DNA of 7,594 nt from positions 1 to 7,594 of the forward strand of contig CAZUJE010000137.1 in NCBI GenBank assembly GCA_964620215.1, written 5' to 3'. The position numbers and the translations under genes are program-made. The notes below the pieces were generated by a model, which had not been told where the DNA came from, searched no databases, and worked only from the letters and a program-made list of their open reading frames with translations. Below are positions 1-5,166 of this stretch, piece by piece. The stretch comes from JAUSIF01 sp964620215 (GTDB lineage Bacteria; Pseudomonadota; Alphaproteobacteria; Rhizobiales; Xanthobacteraceae). Within the stretch, counting starts at the first letter, position 1; the number at the start of each line of letters is the position of its first letter.

Positions 1-866
1 CTCCGGGGGCGGGGCAACCGGGCTTTGGGGGGGGGGTTAATTGGGAAAGTTGGGCCGACCCAGGAAGGCCGACGTTTGCCGGTTTTGCCCCCCGGGGCGT
101 GCCACCCGAAGCGATCCGCGATTTCGGGAGGCGTATTGGTGTGGCCAAGGCGAACAGCGTGGTCGATCTGGGACTATTGGAATTCTCCATCCGCGAAGTG
201 CTGAACAAAACAGCAGAGCGCCGCATGGCGGTGCTGCGTCCGCTGAAAGTGGTGATCGGGAATTATCCGGAAGAAAAAACCGAAGAACTGGAAGCGGTGA
301 ACCACCCGGATAAACCCGAGGCAGGAACACGCAAGATCAAATTCGGCCGCGAGCTTTTTATCGAGCAGGAGGATTTCATGGAAAATCCTCCGAAGAAATT
401 CTTCCGCCTTTCGCCCGGCAATGAAGTCCGCCTGCGCTATGCCTATTTCATCACCTGCAAGGAAGTCATCAAGAATGCGGCGGGCGAGGTGACCGAGCTT
501 CGCTGCACCTACGATCCGGCGACCAAAGGCGGCAATGCGCCGGACGGCCGCAAGGTGAAGGCGACGATGCACTGGGTGTCGGCGGCGGATTCTATCAAAA
601 CCGAAGTGCGGATTTACAACCAGCTTTTCACCACGCCGGAGCCGGATGCGTCCAATTTCGCGGCGGCGATTAATCCGAATTCGCTTGAAGTGCTGAGTGA
701 CGCGCGGCTGGAGCCGAGCCTTCTCAAGGGAAATTTCGGCGGGCCGGTGCAGTTTGAGCGGCAGGGATATTTTTATCGCGATCCCAAGTCTGCTGCTGGC
801 AAGCCCGTGTTCATCCGCACCGTCGGCCTGCGTGACAGCTGGGCCAAGGAACAGGGCAAGGGTTGA
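1..866 (+). CDS. glnS: Glutaminyl-tRNA synthetase, C-terminal part (5' end outside window)
   Basis: This cytoplasmic enzyme charges tRNA-Gln with glutamine using ATP. The frame is open from base 3 to a TGA at 864-866, about 287 residues. It covers the end of the catalytic core and the two anticodon-binding beta-barrels. Clear family landmarks are RGVPPEAIRDF and RIGVAKANSVVD near the start, then NHPDKPE, EVRLRYAYFI, DGRKVKATMHWVSA, INPNSLEVL, FEREGYF-like FERQGYFYRD and the ending RTVGLRDSWAK. The ATP-binding HIGH and KMSKS-like motifs would lie upstream of the window. Bases 1-98 read as a degraded version of the expected WDDPRMPTIAGLRRRG segment: 57-98 give DPGRPTFAGFAPRG, and bases 27-36 are ten G in a row, which suggests sequencing error at a contig end. 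The GTG at 99 is therefore not a start. Most alphaproteobacteria are known to make Gln-tRNA by GatCAB amidation, so a GlnRS points to the minority that also encode it. Identity is secure. Confidence 0.93.
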   Translation, partial: PGAGQPGFGGGVNWESWADPGRPTFAGFAPRGVPPEAIRDFGRRIGVAKANSVVDLGLLEFSIREVLNKTAERRMAVLRPLKVVIGNYPEEKTEELEAVNHPDKPEAGTRKIKFGRELFIEQEDFMENPPKKFFRLSPGNEVRLRYAYFITCKEVIKNAAGEVTELRCTYDPATKGGNAPDGRKVKATMHWVSAADSIKTEVRIYNQLFTTPEPDASNFAAAINPNSLEVLSDARLEPSLLKGNFGGPVQFERQGYFYRDPKSAAGKPVFIRTVGLRDSWAKEQGKG

Positions 867-2045
867 CGCTGGCGTGAATTTTCCACCGATGTAGCATTGG
901 CCAGCGCCGGGCAGGGCGCGCCTATGCCGGATCGGGGGCAGGAGAAACGACGGGCAGCGATACGCGTCGCGGTGCTGGGCAGCCGCGCGGGCGCGGCTTT
1001 CGGCTTTGGCCTTCGCGGACTGCTGCTGCCGGCGGGCGAATGGATCGTCCGCGAAGCCGGCAAGGAAGTGGAAGCCGCAAGGCTGGCGCCCTGGCTCACG
1101 GTATTTTTCGGCGTCGGAATCCTGTTCTATTTCGGCGCGCCGTCGGAGCCGCTGCTGATCGGCCCCGCACTTGCCTTGCTGTTATTTGCAATCCTCTGCT
1201 GGGTTTGCCGCGACCGGCCGATAGCCTTCGCGCTGCTGCTATCGCTCGCCGCGATTTCGGCAGGCTTCACCGCCGCCTGTGTTCGTGCGGCCTATGTCAG
1301 CCACACCGTTCTCACCCGTCCGACCGCCACACTGACGCTGACGGGTTTCATCGAGGCGCGGGATTCCACCGAGCGCTCAGACCGCGTCGTAATCCGGCTG
1401 ACCGGAGCGAGCGGAAGAGGTGCTGACAAGATTCCGGAGCGTGTGCGTGTCGCCATGCGCCACGGCTTCGCGCCGTCGGTCGGCGACCATGTGGAATTGC
1501 GCGCGCAGTTGCGCCCCTTGCTCGGGCCGACGCGGCCCGGCAGTTACGACTTCGCGCGCGGCGCCTATTTCCAGCGCCTCGGCGCGACCGGCCTCGCCTA
1601 TGGCCGCCCGAAAATCGTCAGCACCCAAGCGCCGGTCCCCTGGGACATCCGCGCCTGGGCTTCGGTCGAACGATTGCGCTGGACGCTTGCGAACCGCATC
1701 CGCGCGGTGTTGCCGGGTGAAAACGGATCGGTGGCGGCGGCCCTCGTCACCGGCATCCGCGACACCATTCCGCCCGGTGTGAACGAGGCGATGCGCGTCT
1801 CCGGCCTTTACCACGTCATTTCGATCTCCGGCTTGCACATGGCGCTGGTGGCGGGTGTCCTGTTCGCGCTGGTGCGCGGCGGGCTGGCGCTGGTGCCGGG
1901 ACTGGCGTTGAGAAAACCCATCAAGAAATGGGCGGCGGTCGCGGCACTATGCGGCGTCACTTTTTACCTCGTTCTTTCCGGCGCCGAGGTGGCGACCCAG
2001 CGTTCATGGATCATGATCGCGATCGTGCTATTCGGCGTGCTGGTG

Positions 2046-2053
2046 GACCGGCC
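2046..2053. repeat. Left target-site duplication GACCGGCC
   Basis: This 8-bp sequence directly abuts the left inverted repeat and is identical to 5159-5166 at the other end. Eight base pairs is the duplication length known for IS1595-family transposition. It encodes Asp-Arg-Pro of ComEC. Confidence 0.95.
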
Positions 2054-2076
2054 CGGTATTATGGCGCAAACGCCAC
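2054..2076 (+). repeat. Left terminal inverted repeat (IRL)
   Basis: These 23 bp, starting CGGTATTATGGCG, are the exact reverse complement of 5136-5158. The repeat contains its own small palindrome, TGGCG-CAAA-CGCCA at 2062-2075. Its last base is also the first base of the stop codon (2076-2078, - strand) of the leftmost passenger gene. Confidence 0.95.
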
Positions 2077-2705
2077 TAGAAAGGCTTAGTGCCAACAATC
2101 AGATAGAGAGTTTTCGGCTGGAAGCCTTGAGGAATGGTCCGCTGGTTTATGTTACTAACGGTCATTGTATCGTGTTCGATTTGCGCAGCTTCAAGCGCGC
2201 CTCTCAATATTGCTTCAACGTCCTTAGTCAACGGCGTTCCAGCAAACGTAGCAATAAAAACTCCTTTATCTAGCCCGGTCCAATCATACAATCGATGCGG
2301 TTCCCAGCCTGCGGCGCTGAGAACTTTTGCTAGATCGTTTGCGAAATCAACCGACTCTCCATCGTTATGTCTCGACACCACTCCGATGGGCAGGTTTGGT
2401 AAATTGGGAGCAACAAGAAGCGGAGTCATTTTTGCTGTTTGTTCCGTAGAGAGTCTACGCGGAGACAATCTAGCAATTTCGTTTCCAGATTTTTCTCTCG
2501 CTAAGTCCCAATGGTGTTCCTTAGCGATGCCGGTAACGATGATGATTACCGTGCAGATAAATCCAATGAATAAACTAAATGCCAAAACGATACTGGATTT
2601 ATCAAACCACCACGACGCTCGCTCTAGCGAAATCCATACTTCATTCCCGCTATGGTTCGCCGCTTCACTCATAATGGCCGCCACGGTGGTTGCGATTGTT
2701 GGCAT
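2076..2705 (-). CDS. IS passenger: membrane-anchored protein of unknown function
   Basis: The product is 209 residues with one strong membrane helix at about 38-60, preceded by a short polar N-terminus. After it comes a charged linker (about 62-90, EHHWDLAREKSGNEIARLSPRRL) and a soluble domain of about 120 residues. The soluble part has an alternating strand/helix look: LPIGVVSRHN, VDFANDLAKVLSAAGWEPHRLY, KGVFIATF, DVEAILRGALEAAQIEH and a final strand LYLIVGTKP. It resembles, from memory, a widespread group of uncharacterised one-helix proteins with an 'L-(S/T)-x-EQ' segment followed by 'FA..L...L.AAGW'. No enzyme motif is visible. It is the second gene of a two-gene unit, 39 bp after the DUF6471 gene. 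The start at 2705 has only a weak AGAG site; a start at residue 12 (2672) is possible. The stop abuts the left inverted repeat. The gene is real, its function unknown. Confidence 0.82.
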   Translation of the reverse strand: MPTIATTVAAIMSEAANHSGNEVWISLERASWWFDKSSIVLAFSLFIGFICTVIIIVTGIAKEHHWDLAREKSGNEIARLSPRRLSTEQTAKMTPLLVAPNLPNLPIGVVSRHNDGESVDFANDLAKVLSAAGWEPHRLYDWTGLDKGVFIATFAGTPLTKDVEAILRGALEAAQIEHDTMTVSNINQRTIPQGFQPKTLYLIVGTKPF

Positions 2706-2707
2706 GT

Positions 2708-2731
2708 CTCTGATGATCTTTTCTATCAGAG
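2708..2731 (-). promoter_or_regulatory. Possible stem-loop over the ribosome binding site of the membrane-protein gene
   Basis: CTCTGAT (2708-2714) and ATCAGAG (2725-2731) form a 7-bp stem with a 10-base loop. On the - strand it ends two bases before the ATG at 2705 and contains the only purine-rich AGAG. If the hairpin forms in mRNA it would hide the start, so that translation may depend on ribosomes arriving from the DUF6471 gene 39 bp upstream. This is inference from base pairing only. Confidence 0.35.
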
Positions 2732-2744
2732 CGAAGAATAGGCG

Positions 2745-2984
2745 CTAAATCTCATCCAACGCTACGCCGTCCAATTCCAGGGCGGCAAGAACAGCCAAAA
2801 AGAACGTGGCCGAGAAAGACCCGCGTTTCAGCTTGTTGGTAATGGAAGCTTCTGTTTCCTCCTTAAAACCATGCTTCTTGAGCCTTTTAGCAAGCTCCAG
2901 ATAGGTCAATTCAGCTTCCCGCAGCTTGTGCTTCAAAAAAGCAGCCGCGCGCTCCTCCCACTCTTTCTGAGAGCCTATGGCCAT
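2745..2984 (-). CDS. IS passenger: DUF6471 / XRE-like small putative DNA-binding protein
   Basis: This is a 79-residue, highly helical protein. A first amphipathic helix (about 8-23) is followed by TYLELAKRLKKHG (27-39), SITNKLKRGSFSATFF (48-62) and LAVLAALEL (63-71). This order resembles the helix-turn-helix of Cro/C1 (XRE) proteins: 'LA..L', then 'I....RG..S..FF....AAL'. I recognise it as the DUF6471 type. The ATG at 2984 is supported by a perfect AGGAGG (2990-2995 on the opposite strand) five bases upstream. That ribosome binding site overlaps a CTATCG half-site of the shared control region. It is divergent from the transposase across 104 bp and is first in a unit with the membrane-protein gene at 2076-2705. 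I infer that it is a repressor of itself and the transposase. DNA binding is not proven by the sequence. Confidence 0.85.
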   Translation of the reverse strand: MAIGSQKEWEERAAAFLKHKLREAELTYLELAKRLKKHGFKEETEASITNKLKRGSFSATFFLAVLAALELDGVALDEI

Positions 2985-3009
2985 ACCGGCCTCCTATCGA
3001 ATCCAAGGG

Positions 3010-3025
3010 CTATCATAATTGATAG
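3010..3025. promoter_or_regulatory. Operator-like palindrome, left copy (CTATCA-TAAT-TGATAG)
   Basis: This 16-bp site has perfect 6-bp arms and overlaps the -10 box of the promoter reading toward the DUF6471 gene. Its centre is 39 bp from that of the matching right copy at 3049-3064. Confidence 0.7.
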
Positions 3026-3039
3026 ATCGGTATTGACAA
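3012..3039 (-). promoter_or_regulatory. Putative promoter for the DUF6471 / membrane-protein unit
   Basis: On the - strand there is TTGTCA (3039-3034), a 16-bp spacer and TATGAT (3017-3012). Transcription would start near 3005, giving a leader of about 20 bases. The -35 box shares bases with the -35 of the opposing transposase promoter, so the two RNA polymerases probably cannot bind together. Confidence 0.55.
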
Positions 3040-3062
3040 GTTCAATGCCTATCACATATGAT
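3033..3062 (+). promoter_or_regulatory. Putative promoter for the transposase
   Basis: A consensus TTGACA (3033-3038), an 18-bp spacer and TATGAT (3057-3062, five of six matches) lie just upstream of the gene. The expected start near 3069 leaves a leader of about 20 bases with AGGTGG (3079-3084) before ATG 3089. The -10 box lies within the right operator palindrome, so a bound repressor would block it. Confidence 0.65.
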
Positions 3063-3064
3063 AG
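3049..3064. promoter_or_regulatory. Operator-like palindrome, right copy (CTATCA-CATA-TGATAG)
   Basis: This 16-bp site has the same 6-bp arms as 3010-3025 but a different 4-base centre, so the arms rather than the spacer appear conserved. It covers the transposase -10 box. Confidence 0.7.
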
Positions 3065-3088
3065 CTTCCATAAACGATAGGTGGACAG

Positions 3089-4069
3089 ATGGCCCAACAT
3101 TTCCTGCTTTCCCGCGCCGCCAAGACCCTTTCTCTGGGCAAGGTTTACCAGATGAAGGATGCCGAAGCGGAAATGGCCCTTCGGAAGGTTCGTTGGGACG
3201 AAACCGAGGGAAACCCCGTTTGCCCGCATTGCGGCTCTCTGGACGCTTACGATTGCCGTCGCTTAAAGGGAGCGCCTCGTTTCCGCTGCCGCGCTTGCCG
3301 CAAAGATTTCACCATCACCAGCGGAACTCTGTTCGCGAACCATAAGCTGCCGCTGCGCTGCTATCTCGCCGCCATCGCGATCTTCTGTAATGAGGTCAAA
3401 GGCAAAAGCGCCTTGGCTTTGAGCCGTGATCTGAACGTCTCTTACAAATGCGCTTTCGTTTTGCTGCACAAGCTTCGCGAAGCTATGGCGCAGGAAGTGA
3501 AAGACCGCGTTGTTGGCGGTGAAGGCAAGATTGCCGAAGTCGATGGCGGATACTTTGGTGGTTACGTCAAGCCCGCGAACATGAAAGAACATCGCCGCGA
3601 CCGCCGCTTGCTTCGTAATCAAAACGGTAAGCGCAAGGCAGTTGTTATCATTCGCGAGCGCAACGGGAATTCAATTCCGGCTGTTTTCAAGTCCGAAGGT
3701 CAGGCTCTCGCGTTCATCGCAAAGCACGTCGCTAAGGGAACGCTCGTGAATGCGGACGATGCCGCGCATTGGAATGAACTGCACACCAAATATGAAATGA
3801 AGCGCATCAATCACGAGGAAGCGTATTCAAAGGACGGCGCTTGCACGAATTGGGCGGAGGAATTTTTCTCCCGTATGCGCCGCGCGGAAATCGGCCACCA
3901 TCACCATATCGCCGGTAACTATCTGCTTCGCTACGCGCAAGAAGCCTCATGGCGCGAAGATAACCGCCGCGTTTCCAATGGTGAACAAGTCGAGAAGCTT
4001 GCCGGTCATGCGCTTAAGTCCGGCAAATCAAAGGAGTTCACCGGATACTGGCAGCGCCATGACGCATAG
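3089..4069 (+). CDS. IS1595-family (ISXO2-like) transposase
   Basis: This 326-residue DDE-type transposase would cut and insert the element at its 23-bp ends. An N-terminal zinc ribbon is formed by C45-x2-C48 (CPHCGS) and C67-x2-C70 (CRACRKDF), as in Zn_Tnp_IS1595. A helical region follows (about 86-135). The DDE_Tnp_IS1595 core has a first acid at D152 in VDGGYFGG, a second at D223/D224 in NADDAAHW and a third position in TNWAEEFFSRMRR. In the third, N254 is the likely counterpart, since this family often has Asn in place of Glu; E257 or E258 are alternatives. HHHHIAGNYL (270-279) and WREDNRRVSNGEQ (288-300) are strong family signatures. The length and all motifs are intact. ATG 3089 has AGGTGG four bases upstream. 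It has its own promoter within the symmetric control region and overlaps the next gene by 11 bp. Confidence 0.96.
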   Translation: MAQHFLLSRAAKTLSLGKVYQMKDAEAEMALRKVRWDETEGNPVCPHCGSLDAYDCRRLKGAPRFRCRACRKDFTITSGTLFANHKLPLRCYLAAIAIFCNEVKGKSALALSRDLNVSYKCAFVLLHKLREAMAQEVKDRVVGGEGKIAEVDGGYFGGYVKPANMKEHRRDRRLLRNQNGKRKAVVIIRERNGNSIPAVFKSEGQALAFIAKHVAKGTLVNADDAAHWNELHTKYEMKRINHEEAYSKDGACTNWAEEFFSRMRRAEIGHHHHIAGNYLLRYAQEASWREDNRRVSNGEQVEKLAGHALKSGKSKEFTGYWQRHDA

Positions 4070-4469
4070 CCCGCTCATGTACGGCTTGATTAAGCTTTAC
4101 GCCCGTATCGACGGGCAGATCAAGCGCGACAAGAAAAACTTGGAGCATGTGCGTGCGGTTATCAAAATCGTTGAGCCTGATTTTAATGTTGCGAGCATAA
4201 AGCCGAAAAAGACCATTCGGCAAAATCCGTGGTTCAAGCCGGGTGAAATGTTTTTGACGGTGCTGGACGTTTTACGGGAAGCCAAAGAGCCGTTAACGCA
4301 GACCGAAATTGTGAAGCGGATGTTGACAAAACGCGGTGTTCACACTCCGACAAGCGATAACCTAAGGGATGTTCGGAACGCCATTCACAACACACTTCCA
4401 CGTTACGATGGAAAAGCGATTAAATCGGAAGGTCCGAAAAAGTATCGTCGCTGGTCTATTCTGACTTAG
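4059..4469 (+). CDS. IS passenger: small coiled-coil / winged-helix-like protein
   Basis: This 136-residue, basic protein is predicted to be soluble. Residues 8-40 (LIKLYARIDGQIKRDKKNLEHVRAVIKIVEP) look like a coiled-coil-forming helix. A linker with KPKK and a WFKPGEM segment leads to a winged-helix-like region at about 64-134: FLTVLDVLREAKEPLT, QTEIVKRMLTKRG, DNLRDVRNAIHNTLPRY and a final KYRRWSIL strand. It resembles, from memory, a common alphaproteobacterial hypothetical family with 'GEL...LD.LREA..PLT..EIA..VM...G' and a 'R.W.L' end. The ATG at 4059 overlaps the last 11 bp of the transposase, so translation is probably coupled; a start at 4077 (MYGLIKLY) is also possible. Upstream extension inside the transposase is not credible. 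It may modulate transposition or bind DNA, but no function is known to me. Confidence 0.82.
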   Translation: MTHSPLMYGLIKLYARIDGQIKRDKKNLEHVRAVIKIVEPDFNVASIKPKKTIRQNPWFKPGEMFLTVLDVLREAKEPLTQTEIVKRMLTKRGVHTPTSDNLRDVRNAIHNTLPRYDGKAIKSEGPKKYRRWSILT

Positions 4470-5094
4470 CGCTCCACGACTTTATTTCTTCAATATTCGC
4501 AAGCAGTTCAGATTCTAGAACTTGCAAGTTCCGATAGGTTGTTTCCCTGCGACGGTCAAAAAAGACTGGCTCTCCATTTTCAAATCGGAATTCTGCGGTC
4601 GGCCCGTCAACTTCAATTTTATCTATAGTGCGCGCGGGCGCTCGTGTTCCGAAAAGTGATGCAGTTTGGCGTGCCATATCGCTTCTGGATTTCGTTGTGA
4701 GCGCGTAGCAGAAATATTGAAGAATTTCTTCGGGAGAGTTGCCGAAAGATTCCGCAGCTAGACCGGCCCCCTTACCGCGTGTGGCCTCATAGGCGCGGGT
4801 GGCTGCTTCTCGCAAAGAAATATACTTCGGTTCATTAGACGGTTTCGGGCGGGGCGTCCCACCTATCAATAGGCGTGCAAGAACTACTAGCGCCAAAACA
4901 AGCACGGCGGTTGCCAACGATGCCAAAATTACCGTCGCCGCAGACCATTCATAATTGAAAGCGCCAATAGGCAACATTGCGATACCGCCTAACGCAGACA
5001 AAAGAAGCGTCCAAGCATCGGACGCCAAGCGCCAAAGTGTGTGCGCAAAATCAACCCGCGCGGCACGGTCGTACCACTTCCAGAAATGAGCCAT
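4456..5094 (-). CDS. IS passenger: two-helix membrane protein of unknown function
   Basis: The product is 212 residues with two membrane helices near residues 28-45 and 52-77. A Pro-rich linker (GGTPRPKPSNEP) and a cytoplasmic-looking domain of about 120 residues follow. That domain begins YISLREAATRAYEATRG (91-107), continues with SPEEILQYFCYALTT, a strand-rich part (TIDKIEVDGPTAEFRFENGEPVFFD) and a charged helical end (YRNLQVLESELLANIEEI). No catalytic motif is evident. The ATG at 5094 has a perfect AAGGAGG (5100-5106 on the + strand as CCTCCTT) five bases upstream. The gene reads inward from the right repeat and its end overlaps the winged-helix-like gene by 14 bp, tail to tail. It is unrelated by eye to the left membrane protein except for the shared plan of N-terminal helix and soluble C-terminus. 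Function unknown. Confidence 0.82.
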   Translation of the reverse strand: MAHFWKWYDRAARVDFAHTLWRLASDAWTLLLSALGGIAMLPIGAFNYEWSAATVILASLATAVLVLALVVLARLLIGGTPRPKPSNEPKYISLREAATRAYEATRGKGAGLAAESFGNSPEEILQYFCYALTTKSRSDMARQTASLFGTRAPARTIDKIEVDGPTAEFRFENGEPVFFDRRRETTYRNLQVLESELLANIEEIKSWSAKSE

Positions 5095-5106
5095 CTTGGC
5101 CTCCTT

Positions 5107-5124
5107 GTCGGTTTATATACCGAC
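5107..5124 (-). promoter_or_regulatory. Palindrome in the leader of the right membrane-protein gene
   Basis: GTCGGT-TTATAT-ACCGAC is an 18-bp near-palindrome with 6-bp arms, lying directly before the AAGGAGG site. On the - strand its AT-rich centre reads TATAAA (5117-5112) and could be a -10 box. A matching -35 would fall in the right inverted repeat (GCCACA, weak). It may be an operator or an mRNA hairpin; it differs from the CTATCA operators, so a different regulator would be needed. Confidence 0.4.
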
Positions 5125-5135
5125 CCGGCTGACCT

Positions 5136-5158
5136 GTGGCGTTTGCGCCATAATACCG
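5136..5158 (-). repeat. Right terminal inverted repeat (IRR)
   Basis: These 23 bp, ending CGCCATAATACCG, are the exact reverse complement of the left repeat at 2054-2076. The same internal palindrome, TGGCG-TTTG-CGCCA, is at 5137-5150. Homology between the two ends stops at the inner edge of the repeats. Confidence 0.95.
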
Positions 5159-5166
5159 GACCGGCC
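5159..5166. repeat. Right target-site duplication GACCGGCC
   Basis: This is identical to 2046-2053 and directly adjoins the right inverted repeat. The perfect match of both copies argues that no rearrangement has happened since insertion. Confidence 0.95.

Larger units (their letters stand above)
924..2273 (+). pseudogene. comEC: comEC 5' part, interrupted by the IS (native sequence 924-2053)
   Basis: ComEC forms the inner-membrane channel that passes single-stranded DNA during natural transformation. The native part is 376 codons plus two bases, ending at 2053. After that the frame runs through the IS end and adds 73 foreign residues up to a stop at 2271-2273. Hydrophobic segments lie near residues 55-71, 77-96 and 101-117, followed by a soluble DUF4131-like region (about 130-235). 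Then comes the Competence-domain signature GLYHVISISGLHMALVAG (about 294-311) and GAEVATQRSWIM (about 353-364). ATG 924 is preferred; a TTG at 897 in the same frame has no ribosome binding site and would add nine residues. The ATG itself has only a weak G-rich sequence upstream. Spacing of 57 bp after glnS with no visible promoter suggests co-transcription. The truncated product lacks half of the membrane channel and is very unlikely to work. Confidence 0.9.
2993..3081. promoter_or_regulatory. Symmetric divergent control region of the IS (two full operators plus two half-sites)
   Basis: Four copies of a CTATC motif are placed mirror-symmetrically about base 3037. Outer half-sites are CCTATCG (2993-2999) and CGATAGG (3075-3081). 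Full palindromes CTATCA-N4-TGATAG are at 3010-3025 and 3049-3064, and both carry an extra G/C on their outer flank (GCTATCA and TGATAGC). The full sites cover the two -10 boxes and the half-sites overlap the two ribosome binding sites. Such geometry is typical of autoregulated divergent promoters. The binding protein is inferred to be the DUF6471 product. Confidence 0.75.
2054..5158. mobile_element. IS1595-family (ISXO2-like) insertion sequence with four passenger genes, 3105 bp
   Basis: The element is bounded by 23-bp perfect inverted repeats and an 8-bp target duplication. It contains an apparently intact 326-residue IS1595-type transposase. Its size is well above that of a transposase-only IS because four further genes are present: two membrane proteins, a DUF6471 protein and a winged-helix-like protein. 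The order is membrane protein (-), DUF6471 (-), divergent control region, transposase (+), winged-helix-like protein (+), membrane protein (-). Almost every base between the repeats is coding or regulatory. Base composition of the outer passengers is visibly more AT-rich than the flanking host genes, consistent with foreign origin. All frames are open and both ends are intact, so it may be active. The subgroup (an ISNwi1-like passenger-carrying group is my guess) cannot be settled by eye. Confidence 0.95.

Noticed and set aside
867..906. CGCTGGC/GCCAGCG inverted repeat between glnS and comEC as a terminator
   Set aside because: The loop would be 26 bases and no T-tract follows; it is not a convincing terminator.
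2134..2748. Long + strand open frame opposite the left membrane-protein gene
   Set aside because: It mirrors the - strand gene, has no ribosome binding site or recognisable domain, and the - strand product has a proper membrane helix and domain pattern.
3978..4058. Upstream extension of the winged-helix-like gene inside the transposase
   Set aside because: These codons overlap conserved transposase sequence in another frame and give a low-complexity leader; the ATG at 4059 fits better.
4518..4531. Perfect 14-bp palindrome GAACTTGCAAGTTC, a possible operator or SOS site
   Set aside because: It is within the 3' coding end of the right membrane-protein gene and lacks the direct-repeat spacing of the alphaproteobacterial LexA box; probably coincidental.
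5096..5166. A TTG start at 5096 for the comEC 3' part
   Set aside because: It lies inside the IS, covering the inverted repeat and the inward gene's leader; the residues it adds are not ComEC-like.
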